NCBI RefSeq assembly: GCF_015351595.1
Contig: NZ_JADKPT010000001.1
Span: forward strand, 930,001-994,000
Direction: 5' to 3'
DNA from: Flavobacterium sp. LC2016-12
GTDB lineage: Bacteria; Bacteroidota; Bacteroidia; Flavobacteriales; Flavobacteriaceae
DNA length: 64,000 nt
Part shown: positions 1 to 8,929 of the stretch, piece by piece
How the letters are laid out: each line of letters begins with the position of its first letter
Numbering within the stretch: position 1 is the first letter of the stretch
The notes under the pieces: generated by a model
Seen by the model: only the letters and a program-made list of their open reading frames with translations
Databases searched by the model: none
Told to the model about the DNA's origin: nothing
Position numbers and translations under genes: made by a program

Positions 1-134
1 AAACCACCTTTTATAGACTGGTATTTTTCGACAACTTCAACTTCAAGACCTAAATCTGTCAGCAATTCTGAAGTTTGTTCAGATGTCCAATCTGTTTTGA
101 TAAATTGTTTTAACCAGTTGTAAGATATTTTCAT
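1..134 (-). CDS. pheT: Phenylalanyl-tRNA synthetase beta subunit, N-terminal fragment
   Basis: The minus-strand frame opens with ATG at 134 and runs off the left edge, giving about 44 residues that begin MKISYNWLKQFI and continue with an LTDLGLEVE stretch. This N-terminal pattern is characteristic of bacterial PheT, the beta chain of the alpha2beta2 enzyme that charges tRNA-Phe in the cytoplasm. Only the first few percent of the usual roughly 800-residue chain is visible, so the tRNA-binding, B3/B4 editing and B5 domains cannot be judged. The next gene leftward is outside the window. The 168-bp spacer to the bestrophin gene shows no further gene. Confidence 0.85.
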   Translation of the reverse strand, partial: MKISYNWLKQFIKTDWTSEQTSELLTDLGLEVEVVEKYQSIKGG

Positions 135-302
135 GTTATATTTTATTCTTGTATGAGGATACAAATATAAGGATTGCGCATTGTAGTAAGAAACAATTTA
201 TTTGGTTTTTTCGGACTGTTTTTGATTTCCTGAAAACCAATAATTATTAGCAACTCCTTATTTTGTGATTCCAATTATTTAGTGAAATTTTTGAAGCAAT
301 TT

Positions 303-1166
303 TTAAATTAATTCTTCAACATGTTTTTTAATGTTTTCAGAGATTTTTTTGATTGGCAAATCGTTCTCATCATCGCCAAAAGGATCTTCAATTTCTTCGG
401 CAATTAATTCTAAACTGGCCAGAACATAAAAGATAAAAACAACCACAGGAACTACATAATAACCCAAACTTAAAGAATAGCCAAAGGGTAATGTCATGGT
501 GTAAAAGAAAATGAATTTTTTGATAAATGCACTGTAAGAGTAGGGAATAGGTGTATTTTTAATTCGCTCGCACGCACCACAGATATCAGTAAAAGCAGTC
601 AGTTCATTATTTAGAATAATAAGCTGGTCGCCTGTTATTTTTTTTGCTTCGTATAAATCATTAATTTTATGTGACATCATTCGCTTTACCTGATTAGGCT
701 TGTGTTTATGATGATCTAGCTCTAAATCTACATCATCAAAAAGCTGTTTTGCTGTCTCCGAATTATTTAGATGTTTATATAGAATTGTGGCATAACCTGG
801 AATAAACTTTCTGAAAAATTTACGATCGTTTTCGTCTTTTAGAATCGCTGAAAGTTTTATAGCAAAATTGCGGCTGTTGTTTACCAAAGCGCCCCACATT
901 TTTCTTGCTTCCCACCAGCGATCGTAAGCGGTATTGGTTCTGAATACTAATAAAAGCGAAATTACAAATCCTAATATTCCATGCATTAATGGAATGTTTT
1001 TAATGTAATTATTACTGTCAATTCCTAAATAGCCTACTTCTAAATATCCTACAATTCCGGAATAAATTCCGATCGCTATCATTATTGGAAATAATTTTCG
1101 AACAGTATCCGATTTATGAAAACGAAATATAAAAGTAAACCACTCCTTAGTGTTGTATGCAATCAT
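303..1166 (-). CDS. Bestrophin-family (UPF0187) membrane channel protein
   Basis: The 287-residue protein begins MIAYNTKEWFTFIF and has hydrophobic segments near residues 25-45, 60-78, 215-235 and 238-255. The phrase LVFRTNTAYDRWWEARKMWG (about residues 74-93) is the conserved signature of the bacterial bestrophin family. Family members form pentameric inner-membrane ion channels; bacterial ones conduct mainly cations, but the ion cannot be told from sequence. The acidic C-terminal part (EEIEDPFGDDENDLP) matches the calcium-clasp-like DPFGxDxNDLP region of the family. The length is typical. The gene has a possible -7 box (TAAATTTG, minus strand, 1185-1192) and lies 27 bp beyond the TolC gene, so it may also be read through from the efflux operon. 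Confidence 0.88.
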   Translation of the reverse strand: MIAYNTKEWFTFIFRFHKSDTVRKLFPIMIAIGIYSGIVGYLEVGYLGIDSNNYIKNIPLMHGILGFVISLLLVFRTNTAYDRWWEARKMWGALVNNSRNFAIKLSAILKDENDRKFFRKFIPGYATILYKHLNNSETAKQLFDDVDLELDHHKHKPNQVKRMMSHKINDLYEAKKITGDQLIILNNELTAFTDICGACERIKNTPIPYSYSAFIKKFIFFYTMTLPFGYSLSLGYYVVPVVVFIFYVLASLELIAEEIEDPFGDDENDLPIKKISENIKKHVEELI

Positions 1167-1193
1167 TTAAGTCAAATTTTGAAACAAATTTAC

Positions 1194-2507
1194 TTAAAAA
1201 TTCATATTACCAGCTAATTCTTTTAATGCAATTTCAGATAATTTAGCTACGTATTGTGCATTACTGTAACGTACTTTTGCATTAACATAATTAAGCTGAG
1301 CCGTTCTGAAATCAAGTGTTGTTATAGTTCCAATTTTGAATTTGTCCAATGTGATTTCTAAATTTTGTCTTGCAATTGCTTCGTTATCTTCTTCAAGATC
1401 AATTAATTCCAGGTTGGTTAAATACGTCTGAAAAGCGGTGCTTAATTGTGTGTTCAGAATCATGTTTTGCTGCTCAATTGCAATCTGAGAATTTTCAATT
1501 TCCAGTTTTGCTACTTTTTCATTTCGATGTTGATTAAAACCATCAAATATATTTAGTGTGGCATTAAAACCATAATTCAAACCTCTTGAGGAAGCCTGAC
1601 TTGTAAAACCTAAACTTGACTCACTTTCGGCAAAATTATAGCCTGAAGTTAAATTTACTACAGGATATCGATCTGCTTTAACTTGCTTCAATTGTAACTC
1701 TGCAATTCTTTTATTTATGATCTGAGCTTCTAAACCAGGATTTTGTTTCTGTGCCAATTCCATTAAATCGGCTAAAACCAAGGTATTGTCAACAGTAACC
1801 AAATCCGTAACTCTAAAATCAATTTTTGGATCGCGGGCTAAATATTGATTCAATAATATTTTAGCATTTGCGTACGATTCTTTTTGTCTTAGTAAAGCAA
1901 CCTGATCCGAATTTAAATCTACCTGAGCATTTAAAACTTCCAATTTTGAAGCTTTACCAATGCTAAAACGGTTTTGAGCCAATTTTAAACGTTGCTGTGA
2001 AATCACGATCGTAGTATCTAATGCAGACAATTGTTGTTGCTGTTGTACTAAATCATAATAAGAAGAATTAACCTGAGCAATCTTAATTAAAATGGTTTGT
2101 TTTAACTGAGCGTCACCTAGTTTTTGAAGTTCTTTTAACTGATCCAGTCTGGCAAACATTTTCATTCCGTCAAAAACCGTCCATCCTAAACTTACTCCGT
2201 AATTTAAACTGTTGTTTTTTGCATTATCCAAAGAGGTCGAAGTACCATCCTGACGTGTTTGTGATGAATTTGTAATGCTATTATTATCAGTAACCGATGC
2301 AGTTGCGACAGGCAACATTCCGGCGTTACCAATCGTTACATTGGTTTCACTTATTTTTGTGTTATTTTTTGCAATCTTAATTTCAAAATTATTTTCTAAG
2401 GCTATTTTCATAGCGTCTCCAATAGTCAGTACTTCCTGAGCATTCGTGCTTGTAATGCAAAAGAAGAAGAAGAATATTAAACTGCGGAACAAAATTTTAG
2501 TATTCAT
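1194..2507 (-). CDS. TolC-family outer membrane efflux protein
   Basis: The 437-residue protein has a clear signal peptide (MNTKILFRSLIFFFFFCITSTNA) followed by two homologous outer membrane efflux protein repeats of alternating alpha-helical and beta segments, roughly residues 30-220 and 235-430. TolC-family proteins form trimeric outer membrane ducts that dock to an RND pump through a periplasmic adaptor. The gene is the last of three in the order adaptor, pump, outer membrane factor on the minus strand, 52 bp after the pump, so it is almost certainly the exit duct of that system. The substrate cannot be inferred. Confidence 0.93.
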   Translation of the reverse strand: MNTKILFRSLIFFFFFCITSTNAQEVLTIGDAMKIALENNFEIKIAKNNTKISETNVTIGNAGMLPVATASVTDNNSITNSSQTRQDGTSTSLDNAKNNSLNYGVSLGWTVFDGMKMFARLDQLKELQKLGDAQLKQTILIKIAQVNSSYYDLVQQQQQLSALDTTIVISQQRLKLAQNRFSIGKASKLEVLNAQVDLNSDQVALLRQKESYANAKILLNQYLARDPKIDFRVTDLVTVDNTLVLADLMELAQKQNPGLEAQIINKRIAELQLKQVKADRYPVVNLTSGYNFAESESSLGFTSQASSRGLNYGFNATLNIFDGFNQHRNEKVAKLEIENSQIAIEQQNMILNTQLSTAFQTYLTNLELIDLEEDNEAIARQNLEITLDKFKIGTITTLDFRTAQLNYVNAKVRYSNAQYVAKLSEIALKELAGNMNF

Positions 2508-2559
2508 ATTTGTTTTCTTTTACCACGAATTCAATCTAGTCAAATTCGTGGCTAATAAA

Positions 2560-5500
2560 TTATTTACTTTCTTTTTCGTATTCTTCAATATGATCAAATT
2601 CCGGATAATGTTTTCTGGCTTTAGACCACATCAAATAAATCGCAGGAATTACAAACAGTGTTAATGCTAAAGAGAAAATAGTTCCTCCAACAATTACAAC
2701 TCCCATTCCGATTCTACTTGTAGATGCTGCACCCAGTGACATTGCAATTGGCAATGCACCTAATGCGATCGCTAAACTCGTCATTAAAATTGGACGTAAA
2801 CGTGCTTCAGAAGCTTCTAAAATTGCTTCTAATTTTGGTTTTCCCTGTTCTCGTAACTGGTTGGCGAACTCAACGATCAAAATACCGTTTTTAGTTACCA
2901 GTCCGATAAGCATTACGGTTCCAATCTGACTAAAAATGTTCCATGTCTGATTGAATAACCATAAAGAGAATAATGCTCCGGCAACTGCCATTGGTACCGT
3001 TAAAATGATAATAAACGGATCAATGAAACTTTCAAACTGTGCCGCAAGAATTAAAAAGATTAATAATAATGCCAATCCGAAAGCGAAAGAAGTGTTAGAA
3101 CTACTTTCAACAAAATCTCTTGATTCTCCACTTAAATCAGTGGTAAAACTTTCATCTAAAACTTTTGCCTTAATTCGGTCCATTTCCTCAATACCATCGC
3201 TGATACTTTTTCCCGGAGCCAGACCTGCCGAAACAGTCGCCGACATGTATCTGTTGTTATGATACAATTGTGGCGGATTACTTTGTTCTTCAATCTTAAC
3301 AACGTTGTCCATCTGAATCAATTCTCCACTTTTGTTCTTTACAAACATAGAAGTTAAATCCAAAGGTTTCGAACGGTCTTTTTGATCAAACTGACCAATT
3401 ACCTGATATTGTTTTCCGTTTTTGATAAAATAACCAAAACGTTGTCCGCTTAAAGAAAGCTGTAAAGTCTGAGCAATATCAATAATTGAAATTCCTAAAC
3501 TTTCTGCTTTTTCACGATCGATACTTACGTTGATTTCCGGTTTATTAAACTTAAGGTTTACGTCAGTGGTCGAGAAAACATCACTTTTACCAACTTCATC
3601 CATAAATACCGGAATCTTTTCTCTTAATTTTTCAAAGTTTGGAGCCTGAATAATATATTGTATTGGTAAACCTCCACGTCTGTTAACAGAAATTGTAGGC
3701 TGTTGAAGAACAGATGTCTTAGCGCTTGGATATTTTTTAGTCCATTTAGTTAATTTATCAGCAATATCTTTCTGTGAATTGGTTCTTTCGTCTGGTTCTT
3801 TTAATGAAAGTCTAATAAAACCGGAATTTGTTGCAGAACCTCCTGAACCTCCCGCTGTAATTACTAAACTAACTTTTTTTTCTGGAATAGAATCATCAAC
3901 CAATTTTGACATTTCCTGCATAAAACGATTAGTATATTCATAAGAAGAACCTTCAGGAGTTGTCATACGCATCGTTACAGAGCTACGGTCATCATAAGGA
4001 GCTGTTTCTTTTGGAAGAATGGTGAAGAACAAATAGATCAATCCAAAACAAGCAATAAGAATTGGAAAGCTGATCCATTTTTTATCCATAAAACGATTTA
4101 AAGCATCGGCATAACCGCTGTTTAATTTTTCAAAAAACGGTTCTGTTTTAACGTAGAATTTTGATTTTTTCTGTTCGCCGCCTTTCATTAAATAAGCATT
4201 CAACATTGGCGTTAAAGTCAACGATACAAAGGCCGAAATTAATACAGCTGCACCAATTACAACCCCAAATTCCCTAAAGAGTCGGCCTACGAAGCCTTCT
4301 AAGAATATCACTGGCAAGAATACTGCTGCCAATGTTACCGAAATCGAAATTACAGCATAAAATATTTCATTAGAACCTTTAATTGCGGCTTCAATTGGCG
4401 ACATTCCTTCTTCAACTTTTTTGAAGATATTTTCAGTAACCACAATTCCATCATCAACCACTAAACCGGTTGCCAAAACAATTGCTAAAAGGGTCAGTAC
4501 ATTTATTGAGAATCCAAAAAGCCACATAATAAAAAATGTAGCAATTAAAGATACCGGAATATCAATTAAAGGTCTAAAAGCAATTGCCCAATCCCTAAAA
4601 AACAAATAGATAATGATAATTACCAGAATAATAGAAATTCCAAGAGTTTCGGCTACTTCAAGTACTGATTTTTTTACAAACAGAGTGTTGTCCAATGCAA
4701 TATTAAGTTTGATATCTTTAGGTAAATCCTTTTTTAAAGCATCGTACTTTTTGTAAAATTCATTTGAAATATCTAGATAATTGGCTCCAGGCATCGGTAC
4801 AATAGCAAGACCAATCATTGGAAGTCCTGACGATGTTAAAGAAGTCTCTATGTTTTCAGGACCAAGTTCTGCACCACCAACATCACTTAATCGAACGATT
4901 TTATCTCCATCTGTTCGAATAATAATATTATTGAATTCTTCTGGTTTAGAAAGATTTCCAATTGTCTTTACAGTTAATTCGGTATTGTTTCCCGTTAATT
5001 TACCAGATGGTAGTTCGACGTTTTGCGCGTTTAAAGCATTTCGAACATCAGAGACAGTGCATTTATAGGCGTTTAATTTAACCGGATCAATCCATAAACG
5101 CATTGCATAACGTTTTTGTCCCCAGATCTGAACACCACTTACTCCGGGAATGGTTTCTAAACGTTGCGAAATAACATTTTCAGCATAATCACTTAATTCT
5201 AAAGAACTTCGACTGTCACTCTGAACAGTCATCGAAATAATAGATTCACTATCCGCATCCGCTTTAGAAACTACTGGTGGAGCGTCAATATCTTGCGGTA
5301 AACTTCGAACTGCCTGTGAAACTTTATCGCGGACATCATTAGCCGCTTCCTCTAAGTTTTTATCTAAATTAAATTCTATTGTAATACTGCTGCTTCCCTG
5401 ATTACTTGATGAAGTAATATTTCGAATTCCGTCAATGGCATTTACTGCTTTCTCTAAGGGTTCAGTAATTTGTGATTCAATAATGTCAGAATTGGCTCCT

Positions 5501-5655
5501 GTGTAATTTGTTCTGATGGAAACCTGCGCCGGATCAATAGATGGGAATTCTCGAACACCCAAAAAGGTATAACCAATAAAACCGAATAAAATAATCAAAA
5601 GATTCAGTACAATGGTTAAAACAGGTCTTCTTATGCTTGTAGTTGATAAACTCAT
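2560..5655 (-). CDS. RND-family efflux pump, inner membrane permease (AcrB/MexF-like)
   Basis: The 1031-residue protein has the full hydrophobe/amphiphile RND layout: TM1 at about residues 10-30, a large periplasmic loop, TM2-TM6 at about 335-490, a second periplasmic loop, and TM8-TM12 at about 865-1015. TM4 carries the proton-relay Asp pair D401-D402 (GLVVDDGIVV), and TM10 has the conserved Lys in GLVTKNGILIVEF. These residues mark a proton-driven multidrug-type exporter rather than a heavy-metal pump. The protein is full length with no break. It lies between its adaptor (110 bp upstream, with repeat words in the gap) and its TolC duct (52 bp downstream). No TetR or two-component regulator is adjacent, so its control is not evident. 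Confidence 0.95.
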   Translation of the reverse strand: MSLSTTSIRRPVLTIVLNLLIILFGFIGYTFLGVREFPSIDPAQVSIRTNYTGANSDIIESQITEPLEKAVNAIDGIRNITSSSNQGSSSITIEFNLDKNLEEAANDVRDKVSQAVRSLPQDIDAPPVVSKADADSESIISMTVQSDSRSSLELSDYAENVISQRLETIPGVSGVQIWGQKRYAMRLWIDPVKLNAYKCTVSDVRNALNAQNVELPSGKLTGNNTELTVKTIGNLSKPEEFNNIIIRTDGDKIVRLSDVGGAELGPENIETSLTSSGLPMIGLAIVPMPGANYLDISNEFYKKYDALKKDLPKDIKLNIALDNTLFVKKSVLEVAETLGISIILVIIIIYLFFRDWAIAFRPLIDIPVSLIATFFIMWLFGFSINVLTLLAIVLATGLVVDDGIVVTENIFKKVEEGMSPIEAAIKGSNEIFYAVISISVTLAAVFLPVIFLEGFVGRLFREFGVVIGAAVLISAFVSLTLTPMLNAYLMKGGEQKKSKFYVKTEPFFEKLNSGYADALNRFMDKKWISFPILIACFGLIYLFFTILPKETAPYDDRSSVTMRMTTPEGSSYEYTNRFMQEMSKLVDDSIPEKKVSLVITAGGSGGSATNSGFIRLSLKEPDERTNSQKDIADKLTKWTKKYPSAKTSVLQQPTISVNRRGGLPIQYIIQAPNFEKLREKIPVFMDEVGKSDVFSTTDVNLKFNKPEINVSIDREKAESLGISIIDIAQTLQLSLSGQRFGYFIKNGKQYQVIGQFDQKDRSKPLDLTSMFVKNKSGELIQMDNVVKIEEQSNPPQLYHNNRYMSATVSAGLAPGKSISDGIEEMDRIKAKVLDESFTTDLSGESRDFVESSSNTSFAFGLALLLIFLILAAQFESFIDPFIIILTVPMAVAGALFSLWLFNQTWNIFSQIGTVMLIGLVTKNGILIVEFANQLREQGKPKLEAILEASEARLRPILMTSLAIALGALPIAMSLGAASTSRIGMGVVIVGGTIFSLALTLFVIPAIYLMWSKARKHYPEFDHIEEYEKESK

Positions 5656-5660
5656 GTGAA

Positions 5661-5764
5661 ATTTTAGATTTTAGATTTTGGAGCTCAGATTTTAGATTAT
5701 AGAATTTAGGAAAATGGAAGTCCAAACCCTTAATTCATAACTCAAAATTCATAACTTAAAAATT
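5661..5764. repeat. Direct short-word repeats in the RND adaptor-pump spacer
   Basis: The 110-bp spacer is made of repeated words: ATTTTAGATT is repeated with small changes through 5661-5708, and AATTCATAACT occurs twice through 5733-5760. The same TTTAGATT word recurs in other spacers (15.03, 20.55 and 44.7 kb). It does not form one strong hairpin here and is not at an operon end. Confidence 0.6.
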
Positions 5765-5765
5765 C

Positions 5766-6827
5766 CTATTTTTTTACGTTAACTTTTATAGGTGCTTCAT
5801 TTTTCAATGACATAACGCCACTTGTGATCAGAGTGTCACCCGCTTTTAATCCTGAAAGAATTAAAATTGAAGCATCAGTTCTTGTTGTGGCATCAACCAT
5901 AACTTCTTTGGCTTTCCCCATATTGGCCACATATACCTTTTTTCCATCTTGTACAGGAACGATAGCTTCAGATGGAACTACAATTGCATCTTTAATAGTA
6001 CTTAAAGGTAATTTTACATCTGCAAAGGTTCCTGGGAAAAGTTTTCCATCGATATTATCAGCAATAGCTCGAACTTGTAAAGTACGAGTTGCTACTTCAA
6101 CCTCTGGTTCAATAGCATATATTTTCGCTGAATATACCTTATCAGATCCTGAAACTGAAAAATCAATAGTTGAACCTGATTTTACTTGCGATACATATTT
6201 TTCAGGAATAGAAAACGTTATTTTTAACTTTCCTGTGTTTACCAATTTTGCGACTAAAACAGTAGGAGTTATGTAAGTTCCAGGTGAAATAGAACGTAAA
6301 CCAATTTTTCCTGAAAAAGGTGCTTTTACAGAAGTTTTAGCAATTTGTGCCTTGATTAATTGCGTTTGTGCCTTCATAGAAGCGTAGTCTGCGTTTGCAA
6401 TATCAAATTCTTCCTGACTGATAGCTTCTTTTTGAAGTAATAATTTAGCTCTTCTTTCATTTTCAGCTGCTAAACCTTCTTTTGTTTGAGCTTGTCTTAA
6501 TTGTGCTCTTAATTCAATATCATTTACTTTAAAAAGTACCTGACCTTTATTTACATAGGTACCTTCAGTAAAATAAATGCCTTCAACAATCCCAGAAACT
6601 TCACTGTGAATCTCTATTTGTTCATTAGCTTCAATAGATCCTGATAATGATAAGTTATTATCAAACGTAGAAGTTTTAACCACAAGTCCAGTCACGGTTG
6701 TTGGGCGGTCTTTATCACCAGACTTTTTAGACTCGTCGTTTTTACTTTTGTTAGAAACAACTCTATAGGCGATAAACCCTCCGAGCACTATAATTAATAG
6801 GGCATAAATTAGATTTTTTACTTTCAT
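5766..6827 (-). CDS. RND efflux periplasmic adaptor (membrane fusion protein, HlyD/AcrA type)
   Basis: The 353-residue protein has an N-terminal membrane anchor (LIYALLIIVLGGFIAYRVV, residues 5-23). After it comes a split biotinyl-lipoyl-like domain (about 60-95 and 165-200) around a short alpha-helical hairpin (about 95-160), and then a beta-barrel (about 200-280) and a membrane-proximal domain. No lipobox is present, so a transmembrane anchor is more likely than a lipid. It is the first gene of the efflux operon and bridges pump and duct in the periplasm. A possible -7 box (TAAATTTG, minus strand) lies at 6872-6879, about 45 bp upstream, with no good -33 partner. Confidence 0.93.
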   Translation of the reverse strand: MKVKNLIYALLIIVLGGFIAYRVVSNKSKNDESKKSGDKDRPTTVTGLVVKTSTFDNNLSLSGSIEANEQIEIHSEVSGIVEGIYFTEGTYVNKGQVLFKVNDIELRAQLRQAQTKEGLAAENERRAKLLLQKEAISQEEFDIANADYASMKAQTQLIKAQIAKTSVKAPFSGKIGLRSISPGTYITPTVLVAKLVNTGKLKITFSIPEKYVSQVKSGSTIDFSVSGSDKVYSAKIYAIEPEVEVATRTLQVRAIADNIDGKLFPGTFADVKLPLSTIKDAIVVPSEAIVPVQDGKKVYVANMGKAKEVMVDATTRTDASILILSGLKAGDTLITSGVMSLKNEAPIKVNVKK

Positions 6828-7350
6828 AAAATTGAGGTAAATGTTTTTTTGGGATTGTTTTTAGTAGCTTACAAATTTAACTTTTTGAACCGAAATCAGA
6901 AGAGGTTGGCTTTTATTTAACATTTGTATGTACAAGTTTTTAGATTAGATTATGTATTAGACTGTTTAAGTTTGCAAAGGTTTAATATATAAGTAAAAAA
7001 AAATATTTGAAGGAAACTAAAAAAGTGAAGGAAAATAATCGACTAAAGAAGATGTATTTTCTTAAGTTTTTACTGATAATAAAAGCAGAAATACGCATCT
7101 AGAAAGTAAGAAAAAACCTATTTTTTAGTTTTTTGTTGTATTTTGTCTGATTTCTTTTGCTCTTTATCGATTTTATTTGTAACATTGATAAGGTTAAACA
7201 ATATGATGATTTTTTTGTGAGAATATTAATGTTTTAATATGCAAGGCGTTAATATATGTAGGTTTTTTATTTTAATTAAGTTAAATTTTTTGCTTTTTAA
7301 GAATGATTAAATTAACAACTGTTTATATTTTAAACTAAAATCGTCTGTTT
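6828..7350. other. 523-bp AT-rich gap between divergent genes
   Basis: This divergent spacer separates the RND operon from the redoxin gene. I see no reading frame with recognisable coding character, no strong hairpin and no tRNA. It holds a possible -7 box for the efflux operon at 6872-6879 (minus strand) and is otherwise very AT-rich sequence. Regulator binding sites for either operon could lie here but none is recognisable. Confidence 0.6.
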
Positions 7351-7947
7351 ATGAAGAAAAAAATACTTCTTGGATTATGGTTTACTTTTTTACTGGCAGC
7401 CATTTCTTATTTATTTTGGCAAAACGAATATCAATACAGTTTGCCTACACCAATTCCTCAAAATTATCGTGAGATAGCCATAGGAAGTAAAGTGGATTTA
7501 AAATGCTGTGTGACAGATCAAAGACCCGTTTTTATCCATTTTTTTAATCCTGAATGCCCATGTTCGCGTTTTAATGTGCCTCATGTAAGTGGCTTGATTA
7601 AAAAGTATGGAGACAAAATCAATTTTAAAATTGTAGTATTAAACAACGAAAAGACTTTCACAATCGAAGAAATTCAGAACAAGTTTGATGCTAAAATTCC
7701 TGTTTATTTTGATGAAGATATAGCAAAAAATTGCGGTGTTTTCTCTACACCTCAGGCAGTTCTCATCGATGCTTCTCAAAACTTATATTATCGCGGAAAT
7801 TATAATAAAACAAGGTACTGTACAGATGCCGACAGTAATTATGCCCAACAGGCAATAGATTCTTTATTAAGTCATACAAATGCCCCTTCATTTGATGCGT
7901 TAGCTCTTCGAGCTTATGGATGTTCGTTACCAAAATGCACTAAATAA
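7351..7947 (+). CDS. Membrane-anchored thioredoxin-like (redoxin) protein
   Basis: The 198-residue protein has one N-terminal hydrophobic segment (residues 5-23) that would anchor it facing the periplasm. A thioredoxin-like fold follows, with an unusual active site: the phrase FFNPECPCSRFN places cysteines at 69 and 71 (CxC, not CxxC), and the expected cis-proline is at P134 in FSTPQAVLID. Further cysteines lie at 52-53, 128, 157 and near the C-terminus. Proteins of this type are reductases or redox sensors; the substrate is unknown. Only 25 bp separate it from the next gene, so it probably leads a small operon with the 6-TM protein and perhaps the PAS protein. Confidence 0.75.
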   Translation: MKKKILLGLWFTFLLAAISYLFWQNEYQYSLPTPIPQNYREIAIGSKVDLKCCVTDQRPVFIHFFNPECPCSRFNVPHVSGLIKKYGDKINFKIVVLNNEKTFTIEEIQNKFDAKIPVYFDEDIAKNCGVFSTPQAVLIDASQNLYYRGNYNKTRYCTDADSNYAQQAIDSLLSHTNAPSFDALALRAYGCSLPKCTK

Positions 7948-7972
7948 ATCTAACCTTAACATTACCTAAATT

Positions 7973-8836
7973 ATGAAAGCAAAAGCTAGTTTGAATGAAC
8001 AGGATTACCTGCACAATTTCATGTCTACAATGACACAAAAATCGGATACGATTATTAATTATGTTCTTGCCATTTATTTTCTTCTCGGAATTGCTTTGGC
8101 TTTTAAATACGACACCTGGGAGATTGGAGCAGGAGTTGGAACTTTAAATTTATTAGCCTATTATTCGGCAAAGTTTTTTCTTAAAAACTCTAAGTTTTAC
8201 CAATATGTTTTATCGTTTGTGCTGGCTATATTTATGGCACAATATATTTATCAGATGCATGGTTTGTTCGAAATGCATTTCACTGTTTTCATTGCCAGTA
8301 CAATCCTGATTATTTATCAAAACTGGAAACTACAGATTCCGCTTACGCTTTTGGTCGTTGCACATCATGTTGTTTTAGCCTATATGCAAAACTTTGTTTA
8401 CACTGATCCAAGTGGAATACAGTTGTATTTTTCTCAGGTCAATTTTGATTTGGAAACGCTTATCATACACATTGTACTTGCTGCTGTTGTTTTCTTTATG
8501 AATGGATATTGGGCATACTACTTTAAAACACATAGTCAAAACCATATTTCTAAAATATCGGATGAATATGAGTTGGAAAACATGAAATTAGCTTCGGCAA
8601 AATATAGTTCTTTAACAGCTACCAAGGAATATAATGACTTTGTACACAGAACAACTCTGGATTTAAAATTGCCAGTAAGTTCGGTATTAAAGCTTATTGA
8701 TGTTTCAAAAGGGCATACTGACAACGATCAGCTTTTGAGTTATTTGGACATGATGCGTGATAGTGCAAAAAAAATTGATGATATGGTTAATGATATTCAT
8801 GTTAAGTCAATAAATAGCAGACCTCCGGGACACTAA
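7973..8836 (+). CDS. 6-TM sensory protein with a degenerate HisKA-like C-terminus
   Basis: The 287-residue protein has about six TM helices between residues 27 and 185. The second half of that region carries MHGLFEMHF (95-103) and a His pair (131-132), a pattern I associate with 6-TM sensor domains of some chemoreceptors and diguanylate cyclases. The tail (about 223-275) resembles a histidine kinase dimerisation helix pair (FVHRTTLDLKLPVSS, then a helix with SAKKIDDMVNDI). However, the residue aligned to the phospho-accepting His before Asp is Leu229, and no ATPase domain follows. It cannot be a normal kinase. I infer a dimeric membrane sensor that passes its signal to a partner. The PAS gene follows 93 bp later. 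Confidence 0.6.
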   Translation: MKAKASLNEQDYLHNFMSTMTQKSDTIINYVLAIYFLLGIALAFKYDTWEIGAGVGTLNLLAYYSAKFFLKNSKFYQYVLSFVLAIFMAQYIYQMHGLFEMHFTVFIASTILIIYQNWKLQIPLTLLVVAHHVVLAYMQNFVYTDPSGIQLYFSQVNFDLETLIIHIVLAAVVFFMNGYWAYYFKTHSQNHISKISDEYELENMKLASAKYSSLTATKEYNDFVHRTTLDLKLPVSSVLKLIDVSKGHTDNDQLLSYLDMMRDSAKKIDDMVNDIHVKSINSRPPGH

Positions 8837-8929
8837 AAGCTTTGAACTTATTTGTAATCAATACTTAATACTTTATGGAATTAAATATTATCAGAATGTA
8901 ATTGCTTATTAATTTTAAATACAAAATTT

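Noticed and set aside
2951..3262. Plus-strand reading frame opposite the RND pump gene
   Set aside because: It lies wholly inside the pump gene on the opposite strand and has no recognisable domain.
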